Positions 49,652 through 63,387 of a DNA stretch of 64,000 nt are shown here, piece by piece (position 1 is the first letter of the stretch; each line of letters begins with the position of its first letter). The translations under genes were made by a program, and so were the position numbers. The stretch comes from Alitta virens. Lineage: Eukaryota > Annelida > Polychaeta > Phyllodocida > Nereididae. Location: assembly GCA_932294295.1 (NCBI GenBank), contig OW028573.1, positions 13,350,155 to 13,414,154 of the forward strand, read 5' to 3'. Below the pieces are notes generated by a model. That model saw only the letters and a list, made by a program, of their open reading frames with translations. It was not told where the DNA came from and searched no databases.

Positions 49652-52467
49652 AGCCCCTGTCACACGGGCCGGTTGTGCCGTAGTGAACCCGTAGTATTAC
49701 GTAATAGTTGCGGAAATCGCTACCCGGCTCGAAGCCGGCGGCCCCAATACGGCCACCCGTGGATGCCCGTGGATACTGGCAAGCACCCGTGGGACCCTTG
49801 GCCAAGCCGCGAAACCCGGCCCCGGTAGCCGGTTGTCCCATGCTTGCATGGCACAACCGTAGAAATCTCACGGGTGTAAAAAAAAAAAAAAAACCCGTGG
49901 AAGCCGGCGGGTGGCCCGTAGAACCCGACGAATTATTCGTCCCTAATTTCACCCCGGCGGCTTGTTGAGGGGTTCTACGGGTAACCCGGCGGCTTTCACG
50001 GGTAACCCGCCGGCTTTTTGCTACCAGCATCAGCGTAGGCAGGGAGGTATATACTTTAAAAGGCTGCTGCTCCTCTAATATCTAATATTAGTCCGATTTT
50101 CCTCAATTAAAGACTGAATGGCAGTATAGCTCATACTGATTCCATACGTATTTTCGGATTTAAAAAAACCCGAATATTAAGCGAGATATTTGTCTGAGAA
50201 GGCAGTTGTCTTGCGGCGGCTGCTGCTCCATTTATATTAATCCGATGTACGTCAAATCAGGACTGAATTGTAGTATAAATCATACTGATTCCATACGTGT
50301 TTTCGGATTGAAAATAGACCAAATATTAAGCGAGATATTCGTCTGAGAAGGTAGCTAGGTTGGCGGAGGCAAACAGTGGTGCTCTCGCAGACGTCCGCGC
50401 CCTGACTGTATCAGTGCAGGAAGGTCTGAGCCCTTCTTTAAAAGGCTGCTGCTCCCCTAATATTAGTCCGATTTTCGTCAAATTAAAACTGTATTGTAGC
50501 ATAGTACATACTGATTCCATCATGTTTTCGGATTGAAAATAGACCAAATATTAAGCGAGATATTCATCTGAGAATGCAGTTCTCTGGCGGCGGCCAGGTG
50601 CTCTGTGTATGGTCATGTCTTGAATGGTGTGGTCAATATTTTTGACCATGATATATATACATTGTTTGGATGAGCTTTATTGCAATTCATTTCTACTCAT
50701 TCTGCCAACTGCCATGACCGTTATGTCAATTGCTATTAGCATTTTGAATAATACAAAGAATGGGGTAAGTCATGCTTTTTCATCATTGATCACAAGCATG
50801 AATTGAAATCATTGATCACAAGCATGAATTGAAATTCTGAATTGACCGTTATGTCAATTGCTATTAACATTTTGAATAATACAAAGAATGGGGTAAGTCA
50901 TGCTTTTTCATCATTGATCACAAGCATTAATTGAAGTTCTGAATTTCAACTGATTCCTGTTTAATATGCATATTAAAGAGGGAGATTGTTTTGATCATGG
51001 ATGGAACATGCAATATCAATATTAATTTCAGTTGGATTATTTTCAGAAACAACAACGAAATATTGATAATTTATATAAACTAGAGTATATCTATCTATAG
51101 ATAGTTGTTATAGCTCCATAGACATCTTTATCAAGTCGGAAATTTATTGGCAACAAGCAAACAAACATTGTTTTATTTTCGTTTTTTATTGATTACGAAT
51201 TAATGAATTATTGATAGTAACATATTATTAGGTGAAGATCTTATAACTATCTGTCTATCTACATATCTATACTCTATGAGGTATTACTAACTTTATTAAC
51301 AAGAATATTCTTGTTTGTGCCTAGTATACTCCATTAATTTTCCCCACCTTAACTATTATATAAATTCTACACATTTCCCTGAATAATTCAGTCTTTATTT
51401 GACGAAAATCGAATATGTAGATAGACAGATAGTTTAGAGAGACAGATAGATTTATATGCTTATTATATAATATAGAATATCTAGCTTAATATTTGGTCCA
51501 TATAAGTACATTAAAGATAGCAAATAAAATCACAGATCAAATCACAAATACTAATTACAATATCAATATTAGATTTAAATTTTACAAAAATATACACAAA
51601 AAGATAAGAATGTTCACATGTATAAAAAAAATACCAATATACAAATATAATCATTGCCTGGTAATTACAATACAATACATTGTTTTTAATTAATGAAAGC
51701 AATTACATCTTTTTGTAATTGTGAATGACAATCAAGACAATGTCATATTACTGTGTCATCTTTGAACAAACTATGAAATGACAGGTCAAAGAACCCCAAT
51801 TTAGGCAATTAGGCAATTGACACATGTATTGAGTATTTGCTGTATTCTCTACACCCATTCTTTATATCATTCAAAATGCTAATAAAAGCCTATGGAGTCA
51901 GTATGAATTATACTACAATCCAGTCTTTATTTGACGAAAATCGGGAGCAGCAGCCTTTTAAAGAAGCGCTCAGCATTGATACAGTCCCGGCGCGGACGTC
52001 TGCGAGAGCACCACTCCGCCAACCTAGCTACCTACTCAGACGAATAACTCGCTTAATATTTGGTATATTTTCGATCCGAAAACAGGTATGGAATCAGTAT
52101 AAACTATACTACAATTTTAGTTCTTATTTAACGAAAATCGGACTTATATTAGAGCAGCAGCCTTTTAAAGTATACTCCTGGAAGCTGCGAGTTACTCCTA
52201 CTACTCGCCGGCTTACTCCTACAACTCGGCGAGTAACCCGTAGAACCCGCCGAGTAACCCGTAGAACCCGCCGAGTAACCCGTAGAACCCGTTGAGTCAC
52301 CCGTAGAACCCGCCGAGGCACCCGTGGAAGCCGGCGGGTAACCCGTGGCAGCCCCGCCCCTTTTTGCTGCCAGAACCTGTCGCCAAACCGGCGGAAAGAG
52401 CTGTTACATAACTATTACGTAATACTACGGGTTCACTACGGCAAAACCGGCCCGTGTGACAGGGGCT
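49652..52467. mobile_element. Foldback DNA transposon E3 (non-autonomous, TAA target)
   Basis: 2,816 bp with near-perfect inverted ends starting AGCCCCTGTCACACGGGCCG and continuing through the GTAGTATTACGTAATAGTT region. Flanked by TAA at 49649-49651 and 52468-52470. Arms carry many GGTAACCCGNCGGNTTCTACG-like alternating motifs. The interior has the same AT-rich cassettes as E1, in reverse orientation in the left half and forward in the right half, so the whole element is a large imperfect palindrome. A tandem duplication lies near 50715-50940. No transposase. Confidence 0.88.
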
Positions 52468-55400
52468 TAAGGCAAACGACAAATGTGTATAAACCGTTGC
52501 AAGTATTTCAGCGAAGAAGTTCTGTTTTTTAGTTAATGAAGGGAGTGAGTCAGAAACTAATCTAAAAGAACCGTTTCTCATCAGTTGGTCTGCCAGAGGG
52601 GATATTTCCGTGACAGCTAACAGGTGCTCAGACAGAGAATCTCAGCCTTTACCTGGAATTCTTAATGGAGAAAAGAAATTTCTCAGAGGAAGCTAAAAAA
52701 AAAACTCATGAAGTCTCGAATGATGACAACTTCTTCAGTTTGCATTGGCTAAAAGCGGTATGGTAACTTGAATTGCATCGACAAAGTAAATCATTGCTAT
52801 TTCCAAGCAAGATGTTCGCTATAGCTTTGTAGTCTCTGCAAGACAAGGACAGTTCTTAGATTAAAGGGGAACATAAAAACAATTTACCTGACGTCAGAAA
52901 GTTCAAAGATGTACTGCATGCATGGTCACTGTCTATTGCCTGCGCCAGTGTAGTCCAAGAAATCAGCAAATAAGAGATCCCCAAGTGCACTCCATATTCT
53001 AAACGTCTCTGATGTTCCTCTAAACATCTTTCCTTTTGTCTGTGTACCTTTGCTGTCTGTATTATTTAGTCAAGTAGGCAAATGTTGCTTGTACATATTC
53101 TTGGTTCTTTACTCCCTTGTGTTTCTAGACTTTTTGTCAAATTACTTTCAAGCCAACCCAATGCATACAGAGATGTTGCACTAATATCATATGGTGGATA
53201 TTGTGGAGAGGATTTTGATGTCTCTTGTCAATACATATGATGGGTTTTTGTCACTTTTCTTGAGTGCAATGAAAGCAAGAAAACTGGGAAGGTGATGTAG
53301 GAAGCACGCTTGTGGTGGAAAGACGCCATGGTGGAGATGAGAAGAGGAGCAGGATGTTTCATCAGGATGTTTCATCTCGTGCCTTGGACGTGTCTCAAGG
53401 GCTCAGACGGGATTATCGTCCCACTTCACAGCTTTGTTATTGAAAGGCTAGGGGCTTGTTCAGTGCCAAGGAAAGCTTATGAGAGAGGTTGCAGCTGTAA
53501 GAACCTTGTTTCAAACACACATGAAGCGTGCCGTTAACAAAGAAGGGCTTTTCATTATATTCGATCAGGAATTCTCTGTCTTCAAAGCACATCATTTGAA
53601 TAGTTCTTTATGTGCTGAACCAAAACTCAATATTTCACTAATGCTTTTAAAAGCTACTTGAATCGCCATGGAATTCAACTGGGGAACTTCATTAATCTGA
53701 AACGCGTGTTGTTATAATGATTCCATTATGATCATCGCCTTTTCAATTCTGTCCTTGGCTGATTCCAGATTGATTCAAAGGGATACATTGATAGTGGCAG
53801 GAGCCAGTCAAACTGAAAGCACACCTAGAAATGATCACAGTGCCTCTGTTTACATTTTCTCTTTTTTAGTATGGGATAATGCTTCAAAGGCAACCAGCTT
53901 GAACAGGACGGCCCAGACAGCAGTAACATTTTTAAAGGCAAGGAAACTGAGCTCATTCTCTTGATTAATGGAAGCCATAATACTGGCAACCTCTCTGTAG
54001 CTGGCTGATTCTGAGGACCGTCCACTTTTCAGCAAGCTATACGTGGACAAGGCAAACACTAATTATATGCGTTCAAGTTACATGGACCAAAATTCCATGT
54101 CATCATAAGCAGTAAAAAGGCTAACGCTAGCCATAATCTTTGCTGTATACCAAACTTTACCTGTGGTCATAAGCATTAAATGATGCAGCACAAATTCTCG
54201 TAAAAGTTTTTATAGACACTAATAATGGTGCATTTGCTGGCATGCAAGAGTATACCTCATGATTATGTGGTGTTTACGGGCCAGACAAGTCCAGACAAAA
54301 CACTTCAAAGTGAGAATACACCATGCATGCTCTTCATAGCCTTATTGCTTTGCATTACTGTATAATAAATGGTGGCTTGGTTGACGCTTACTTGCTTTCT
54401 TGTTTGGTTCTTTACTACTTCAGCTGGATAGGTATAAATCACCAGCATACTTGCTTACAGCAGTCAAGATTTCTGGCTTGACTATATTAATATCAGCCTT
54501 GCTAAGACCGCTGTAATGTAGAGAGGGCTTAAGAGCTCTAAAGCTAGTCATAAATAAAGGCAGCTGCACAGAGGGCGACTGGGGTACTAAGGTCTTGTTC
54601 TTGTACGTGTTTCTAACACTGCAGCTGCTACAAAAGAGTCTTGCAGAGTAGGCAGTCTCTGTCTAGGATCAAGTGGATCAACACAAAACCACTGCTCTCT
54701 GCTGGCTGCAGACATGTCATTGCTTGCTAGCCTGTCACTCTCCTCTCTGGGATTAATCATTCTTTCATGCTTCTGCTCAACCCACCGCAGACATACGTAG
54801 ACAATGTCAAGCCAAGAATTGTGCCACTTATCGTGGGCTGTTCTTTCTTGCTTTTTTTTTATCGGAGCTGGAGGCATCTAACAACTTCTGATTCATATAT
54901 AATATAGTATTATCGTCTGTTGCTTTCAACTTATAACTTTTACGTTTGAAATACTATTTTCTCCGGCAAATCTTAAGATGAATTAAACAGATTTATAGTT
55001 GCTTTCAGGCTATTCTATCCAGGTGATATTACAAGCTTGCCAATTCATAAAGTAAACTAAGATCTAACCGCTGTGAATACCCTTAAGAGGATAACATATT
55101 GATAGTGAAATTAAACCAATCCAGTTTGAATGATGGTCTAAACTCTAAACTAAAAGAAGTTTTGACAGGCTATCATTTAAACGAAAAACTAGGATCTGAG
55201 CGTGCTGAAGGCTATTGCATGTGGCTCTATAGTTCAATGGGCTGAGTTGCTACTTTGCTGGCCTGGCCAAGTGTCCGCTGTAGTCTATTGCTGCTCAACA
55301 AAACGTATGACGGAGGTCGGGGTGGGGGCACAACCCATGACTGCAGCCCTGACGCCTATTTGGCAGGGGGAAGATAAAAGGGTTCCGAGGGGGTCTGACA

Positions 55401-58163
55401 AATAGCCCTGTCCACGCATGGCGGGCGTGCCAATACACAGTGGCCCAATAACGCATATAGAAGGAAACGCTTGTGCCTCCATATAATATCGAAATGAATG
55501 GGCCGTGATACGCCATTGCCACTGACTTGATATGCTCGGCACATGTGGGCCGCAGGACGTGCTAAACGCGTTTGCACAACTCCTGGGGCAAATTTCATCA
55601 GGGGGAAATTCTCGCCGAATATCCCCTGGTGGTGTGCTGCTGCGCGATTGAAGCCCTTCAGTCCGGGCGACAACCAAACGCTGTGTTATTGGTTTAATGC
55701 CTTGGACGTCACAACGGCCCGACGCTACCCTGGCTGACCGATCAGCGGCCTGAGGTTTTAACTGACGATGTGCAGGTCACTCCCAGGATTACCAGCCGAT
55801 CATGACATCGATGACACAGCAAGCAAACGAGCTCCCTGTGCCCTCATGGGCCAGATATAGCATGCAGTCCATGTCCCTGTCACTCTATGCAACTATTCAA
55901 ACGCAGTCCACTAACAAAGTCCATTACGCTGGCCTGGATTTCCACTAATTCGGCTGGGACAGGCTTAAATGGCGCGCAGGGTCCGGAATTAGTTCCACCA
56001 CAAGTGCTAATCCACCCTGAATACTGACAACTGACTGAATCACATGATGGTCACATGCCCTCAAATAACCAACCTACAACCAACTAGTCAGCCCAAATGT
56101 TGTGCAGTGCATTTCCAACCACACGTCTTTTTCATTTACAACTTTCTTCCTTGATATTGCAAAGTGCCAAATGCATCTGGAGTCATTCCGGACCTACCAA
56201 ACCATTTCTTGCAATTTGGAATTCCAATAACTGAAACCATGCAACAACCACAACAATCATACTGCTGCACACAATCAAGAAACAATCAGCACGCCACATG
56301 CTCATTAAATCAGAACAAAAGGACACATTCTCCTTGCAAAAAACCAACACTTCAAAGAAGTGCTCCTTTGTTTTCCTAATGTTGTTTGACAGTCTTGTTT
56401 ATTGCCGCAGTACATAACATCACAAAAGCCTGATAATGGTGTTAGAAGTCTAAGGGCTAGACGTGAAATCACGATGTCATAACAAATTTTCCCGATTCCT
56501 TGATCAACTGGAGATCTAGGCACTGCCCAATATGATTGGCCTGTCGGTTTTTAGGAGGCCTTTAAGTATTACAACTGACCAGCAGAGTGTCGCTTTGAAA
56601 CAAAGCCCAGCAATTGCAGTAGTACACAGAATTGGTGTGATAGCATTTACCATGACATTTTAACATGTCTAGCCCAGTCTGAGACCCTGATTTAGATCAT
56701 CAATATTTTAGGTGTATGCACTAATACTGGAGTACATTGCACAATGAATAAATTACAATCTCAGTCAAGAGTAGACTCATATATTCTTCTTACTACTTTG
56801 TAGAGCCATCAATAACTTTTGTAGAGCCAAATAAGTTTTTGATCAATAAGTTTTCCTAACATAGTGGCACGGTCCATGTGTGCCTGTCACCTAATGTGAC
56901 GTTCAAGCCAACAATGTAGCTATTCTCATACTTAAGACTATATATTGAACCGAAGCAGCAGCTTCCCAATCCACAAAAGCCGTAATTTTGCATAATCTGA
57001 GACAGCGACTGATATGAGCCAATCAATCTCGAAATGACAGTTTTCATAAGCAGAATTAGTGTCTCACAAAATGTCATCTTCGTATGGGTCTGAGAACAAC
57101 AGACTGGTTTTTTGATGTGACATTTACAGATTGCTTCGATTAGTGTGTCTGGAGACCCGACGAAGCAAGGAAAGGCATGCCAATAGAACAAGGCTTTCCT
57201 GACATGTTGTGTCCCGGTTGACATGTTGTGTCCCGGCTGTCATGTCGTGTCATGGACAAGACGGCTTCTTCGTGTAAGCTGTCTCTTGCAGTTGCTGCTG
57301 ACACATTCTGGTCGCTGGTGATTGATGACTCTCGGTATATTTGAGCAATACTACAGTACAACCCCAGGAATCCCTAGGTATCCCCAGGAATTTGGTGATT
57401 TGATGCTCAATCTGACGTGCACACCATCTTGACAGTCATCTCGAGAGGTAATACGCTGCCCCTGCTGTTTCCAAGTCAACAAGAATAATGCCAGCATCAT
57501 CTTATACGACCAGTTCACCAACAGGTCTAGTTTGGCCCAGAACACAGGGTCACATTAATAGTGACGTTGGGATAAGCTTAACATATCCATGTAGCAGAAA
57601 ACTTAGTTAATATACCAGTAACATATTTTCTGCTAGATCATTAGATTAAGAACCAACTAAAGAGGAGGCCATTTATTTGAATGCCAATAAACCTGCCGTC
57701 CAACAATGGTAGGCAGCCGTCAGTCTGCTATCTGACCATCGCACTAATAACGCCATTACTTGAGATTTGTGTCACGGATTCAGGATCCTGTAGGGTGAAT
57801 ATTATGCCAAAATGTCTATTAGCTGGCAATTTATGTCCAATAAACTCAGATCACCACTGAGGCTATTTGCTACCCTATATTGCCGAGGCTATTTCATTGG
57901 GAAAAAGGGCTTTACCTTGAACGTTTAAATATCTTACATACCAAATACGAAGTACAGTGTATATGCTGTTTTCATGCTGGGATATTAAGACTCGGTGAAA
58001 AAGTAATTTACTTCCCGTTTCCCACGTAAACCAAAGTATCTCAAGGATGTTTAACATCGGTTTGAACGGTAAAATATTGATACACACACAAATTCAATAT
58101 GTACAATGCATTTATTTATAATCAGCTCAGTTGCATAATAAACTAGCGGACCCTGCGGAAATG
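52468..58163. other. Flank or long intron, no exon recognised
   Basis: A 19-bp unit (TGACATGTTGTGTCCCGGT) occurs three times at 57200-57256. 55270-56000 is clearly richer in GC and CpG. A T2-like single end (TTAAAGGGGAAC) lies at 52861 without a partner. Minus-strand frames at 54587-54877 and 55285-55677 have no recognised family. Confidence 0.4.
57200..57256. repeat. 19-bp tandem repeat, three copies
   Basis: Units TGACATGTTGTGTCCCGGT, TGACATGTTGTGTCCCGGC and a diverged TGTCATGTCGTGTCATGG. Confidence 0.9.
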
Positions 58164-58305
58164 TCTATGCTGAGGCAAGTAAAAGACTCCACCTATGGGG
58201 TAAATGTGTATTATAGTGTGGACTCCAAGCCTTACCTCATCATTACGTCTGCCTCTGGCAGCTGGTCATATAAGCTGACTCGTACCCAGTAGAATTGAGA
58301 CATCG
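58164..58305 (+). repeat. Dispersed repeat D1, copy 2
   Basis: Same orientation and length as the copy at 45003-45146, moderately diverged. No open frame or terminal structure recognised. Confidence 0.75.
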
Positions 58306-61300
58306 AACATTGAAGTGTTTGTAATGACATTAACTGTGCTGTCTCAAACGAAAACATGAATATCCAAATGACTCGAACATACTTAATCATCTAGGTCAGA
58401 AGTATCAATGATGAATGGACGGGGTCTGGATCTTGTAACCGAATTCAGAAAGTGCTGTTACTAGTAACTGGATCATAGCACTGACAACGAATCCAATAAG
58501 CATCTTGCATAACTATCTACACATGGAACTAGTAATTCAATTCATGCGCTGTAGAGGATGAATTCTGCCCAAGCACCTCTGTCTATAAGTGTCCATGGAG
58601 AAAACGGCTATCCACTATAAGCCAATATTGAGGAGAAACATGACTGTGGATTTTCCAAGATTGTCGATGTTTCATTTCGTATGAGAAATCACATCAACTA
58701 CCTTAGATGGGTAGGAGATGAAGACTCAACACTCAAGATACAATAGGCCTATTAAGATAACTGTAATTTATCCTATTATACAACAACTTCAACTGCCAAC
58801 ATCCGAATAACAAGCACATTGAGGTTACAGCACCATAACTACTGAACTAATGACATCTTGCTGACATCAATAGAGGGGAAAAAACTGAGACCAAGAGCCA
58901 TAACAAATCTTGATGACTGACATATGATATGGTAGGTCCTATATCACCTACAAAGAATGTCGGCAGTCGTGCTAAGTTAGTAAGTGTAATTAAACGATTT
59001 GGAGGACTTAATTTCACGCAACTTCATTATTTGTTTATCATTTTTGTGTGTATATCATAACAGGCACAAAATAGTTTTATGAGCTTGTGTTGTAATTTAT
59101 ATAAACAAAAACAAAATTCATTGTGGCTGCTCTTTCAATATTGTACAGTGGCAGTGCTTGTGTTGTGATTTATTCTATCGAGGACAGAAGATTATCTGGC
59201 GAGCGACCCCATGCCTAGCCTGGGCTGCCTCTGCTATCCTATCCCATCTTATCCCCTCGTCTGCTGTGTCCTACAAAATGAGCCAATTACTCCGCCTGGG
59301 TAACTTCCGTGCCCCTTCCTGCCATGACAATCAGCCCCACAAAACGAACCAACGAGTCTGAATCGCCGGTCTGTCGTAATCATGATGACGCGAAACAATA
59401 GCAGTTGACGTCATCAGCCACGCGACAGAACAGCCTTCTTCTGATCTAGAGCTTTGTCCAGGCCCTGATGATAGGCTGGGACCGTATCAGTGGACAACAC
59501 AGGCCAGTGTGCACGATATGGCCGCCTCAAATAGAACAGATTGCAATCAGGCTGACAGTCCACTGATGTAACATCATTACATGTATTGTATCATGCCATA
59601 AAAGGAAATACAATATGATATGCACAAATGGAAATCATTTGTTAGGCACGTTTTTGCATTAATTGAATATTTGTCTTCTTGGAAAAAACTGTACCACTTG
59701 GACAGTTATGCCTGAAAACATTTCAGAATACCATTAAACAACACCTAGATTATATGGACCTGTGTTTAAAACTTGTTTTTCCGCGCACAAGCCTTCTTGT
59801 TATGTGTAATCCGAGACACACAGGATAGATTTACCGTCAATTTTATGGGTGGGTACCTCACTAAATTGCCAAAAGCAGGCAGAGGCTTCATTGATCCCTA
59901 AGTCCTGAAACGGTATTGTTTTCATTGCTACTCAGTGCCAGCACAAAGTGTCCACACAACCATACCATCATCTATTGTCTCATTTGAAATGTATTCCAGC
60001 TGAAAGATGAATGACATGTTATTATGGTAGCTCTATGCAGTAGTTTCCATGGCGCGGAGCATTTTCAATTGTTTATCACATTCAACAGAATAGCATCATG
60101 CACAGTTTGACTTTATCATTACAAAGTGGTCTCTCCAAGCAATCTCTACCACTCAAGAGTGCCATGTATTGTATTTACAGCCTTTGGCATGGTATCCAGA
60201 TGCAAACCACATGTGAAATGGAACCCCGCTGTGGAACCTTAGTATGGAACCCCACCCTGGTTCACAAAGCCCGGGCTCTTTCTTTATTACCATATCGATT
60301 GACCGACAGCTGGATACGGGTCACTTCTAGGTGGACTTTGTGTGTCGACTCAGATGTGTCAACTGCCATGGGTGTCATTACCATTGCCATTGGTCCAAAG
60401 GGAGGCAATCGCCTGCCAAATTCCCAGCAAAGGGAAATGGCTCGCCCTTAACAAACAGCCTGTAGGGAATCACAGGGATAACAGTAGGAGTAGCTCTATG
60501 ATGCCTCATGCATGCATCTTGGAGGGTGGCTGAGGAGGGATGCTATCTATCTATGTCTCTGTCAATAATGTGTATTAGAGTGTTCCTCCTGGCCTTTCAT
60601 GCACCAAAAATTGAAATTCGTCTAAAGTTTTGACCATGCTTGCATACAGTATAGATTACTATACCAGGTATATTCCTGAAACTGTTTGATATTAGATAAT
60701 AGTATCTTGTTATATGAAACAGTGTTTTATTCATAGTATATGTTTATAATGGAAATGTTTCTGAAAGCATATATTCGGTGATATCTAACAGTTACATCAA
60801 GTCTTCTGTATTATAGGAATATATTATAAGTGGGGTTATGTGTTTCTTTTATCTGTCTCTTTGTTACACAGACTGTCTTTGCATGACATGGAACTGACCT
60901 GGCTGTCGTCGAAACCCAAAAACTACATCTTTCTGTTTTGTGTTCGTTTTATCTGTTTAGATTTCCTTTCTTCCCATTAGTCCAGTTACCTTACAACATC
61001 AGGTCTGTCATCAATCTTTTACTTCCAGCCACTGTCAGAAATATTAGAGAACAAGTGAAACAAGCAATGGATAATACCATTCACCTAAGGAATATCAATC
61101 AATAATATAAATTCTGAGGAATCTTGAGATTCAGCATAATTTGAAATCTGGGGCATCATTTGATTCCTGCTTTGAATGGATGGCTGTAATCTGGCCTGAG
61201 GAAGATAAATCTGTCAGTCAGAGAAACTGCTTTGAAAGTTGGAGCAACCTATAACACATAAATATGTTGTCAATCTAGACTCTCGGTCCACACATCCAGT

Positions 61301-63256
61301 CATCCATACAGATCTGTCGTGCTCCCAAAAAGCCTTACGCGTCGTTATGTGTAGGTCTACGGCTCCACACATCAAGGTTATTCTCAGTGTGTATCTGGGG
61401 TATCATCGTTGGCTGAGATAAGCACCCCCTGGCGTTCGGGTTTCACCCACCAAATATAGTTGTGGCAATCATGCAGGGAGGATGTTTGACTGGGATTCAC
61501 CCACAGCCCTGCTAAGGATTCACGATGGCACATATGAATACAGCAGGGTGCAATATAACACCTATTTCAGTTGCAATATCGTGAAAGGATAGGATAGGAT
61601 AAGTTAAGATAGGATAGGATGTCCCTATTCATTTTGATTTTAAAATACTTCCACTTTCCATTTAGCTTGAAGCTGACATTTTCCATTGCTCTTAATAGTG
61701 CCTTACTTCCAGAGCAAAATGGACTGAATTCATATTCATTGGACAAGACAGAAATCTTGCAGATCTCATCATTTCTTTGCAAGAAAACCATCTAGATCAA
61801 CTATGGCAATGTATAACTTTGTTTCGTATCTGTCTGTGGCACAGAGGAGGCAGAGCCACTTTGGATTTACATCATCTGAATGCAGGCAGCGTTAAGCATT
61901 GTAATGTCCTGCATGCGGTAGGCAAGCTCCGTGAAATATGGCCATTTCTTTCCTGGATGGCAGCTAAAATTACCATATTTTCCAGGAATGACGTGAGGTA
62001 ATAACTTCAGATTTCTGAGTTTAACGCAGATATGATAATAAATCTGTGCCTCAAGGCACTAATGATAACAAAAGGATGTGCAATACATTGTGGTGTCTGT
62101 GTAAAAGTGTCTCCAGAAGCAGTTGGCAAGTGTTGGCAAGTGTGGCAGTGTCGCTTGTATCAGCTTGATTGCTTTATGAGAGCGATTCCATTTTGGGTTA
62201 GCTCCAGCTTCTCCTCTCAGCCACTCGTGACTCAACGCAGATGACACGTCATGTCGGAATTAGCCGAATTTCCGCGCAATATTCGCCTGAGTGGAAGACG
62301 CTCGTGTGTGTGTGCCACTACGGTGGTGGAACAGGGGGCAGGGGGGAGGCCCCCGTTGCCTTTGGAGCACGAGATTCTGAAATATTCATCATGCCTTCCT
62401 TTGTTTGTTTACTCCTACAGGTTTCCATGGAAACGGGGCAAGATAGAGAGGTTTCTATGAGACGTGGTGCAGATCGAAGGAAGTCTGTGTGATCAATCAT
62501 ACTGGATAAACCGGCCCTCCAGCCTGCCAAACTTGCACTACCCACTGACTATCAATATCCAGGCGTTTACTTAAGTGTTCCCCCATACCCCCACACTTTT
62601 CCCAAGACTCCCTTTGTGATCCAAAAACAATCTCCCAAGAATCGACCTTCTGTTTTGGCTCATTGCAAGGGCTTCCTCCTGTCTGTGATCTGTCTGCACA
62701 GGGCAACTGTAGGAATTGCCCCGTCAATACATATCAAACATTTTGTAGTGGTTCCTTACCAGCCACTCAATCTGTGAGTATGAGACCATCCTTTCATATA
62801 GTGACTCCTTCTATACATTGACTGCATCATCCTTTGCTGCTATACCTCAGACACTTGACTGCTATTAACAAATCAATCCTGTTTGAGCTTAACATACCAA
62901 AGTAAATATCCAGCTAAATATAGGTATGTTCATTTATCAAACAAGACAGCTTGGTATTGAATGGATAAACTGCGATAATTGCTCTTGGCGAAGTCCACAG
63001 GAAAATTATTTCACATGGATTTTGCATAATTATGTAGGCATACTGCATGATAAGTCTCTGATTCCAGGACCAGTCTTGACTGTTTTCTTCAAAGCATATT
63101 TAGCCATCTATGATTATTATGAGCAGTTTCCAGTCTATGTTCCGAAGGGTCGTTGGTTCGAAAAAATGTCCCTTCGGAATATAGAGAATTACGAACACGT
63201 ATAGTACGGGTTTATTAATTTTATAGTATACCAACCCGACCATTTAATATTATTTA
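58306..63256. other. Flank or long intron, no exon recognised
   Basis: 59150-59600 is less AT-rich and contains a TGACGTCA site near 59407. A GGATA-type pentanucleotide repeat lies at 61587-61620. A hairpin (TTCCGAAGGG / CCCTTCGGAA) lies at 63140-63179. No exon could be recognised. Confidence 0.4.
61587..61620. repeat. GGATA pentanucleotide repeat
   Basis: Imperfect tandem of AGGAT/AGATA units, six to seven copies. Confidence 0.85.
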
Positions 63257-63387
63257 TATACCGTAAAGTATGGTATTATCGACAGGGCGGGTGTTATCGA
63301 CACTTAACGAGTTTGTTAACAAAATTGTTTTCATTCTTATGTGAGTGTCGATAATACCTGCCCTGTCGATAATACCTTTACGGTATA
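63257..63387. mobile_element. 131-bp near-palindromic MITE
   Basis: Inverted arms of about 50 bp starting TATACCGTAAAG on both strands and sharing GGTATTATCGACAGGGC. Each arm contains TTATCGACA twice. The spacer between arms is about 35 bp. A TA on each side would fit a Tc1/mariner-type target, though the surrounding TA-rich sequence makes this uncertain. Confidence 0.8.

Noticed and set aside
52861..52880. Second T2-like MITE (TTAAAGGGGAAC)
   Set aside because: Only one end is seen; no inverted partner next to a TTAA was found downstream.
54587..54877. 96-codon minus-strand frame as a gene
   Set aside because: No recognisable domain, no repeat partner, and no splice context tying it to the receptor.
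55205..55300. tRNA-like sequence (TAGTTCAATGGGCTGAG)
   Set aside because: Weak A-box resemblance only; no B box and no foldable arms.
60098..60451. 117-codon plus-strand frame as a gene
   Set aside because: No recognisable domain or coding context; probably chance in a less AT-rich patch.
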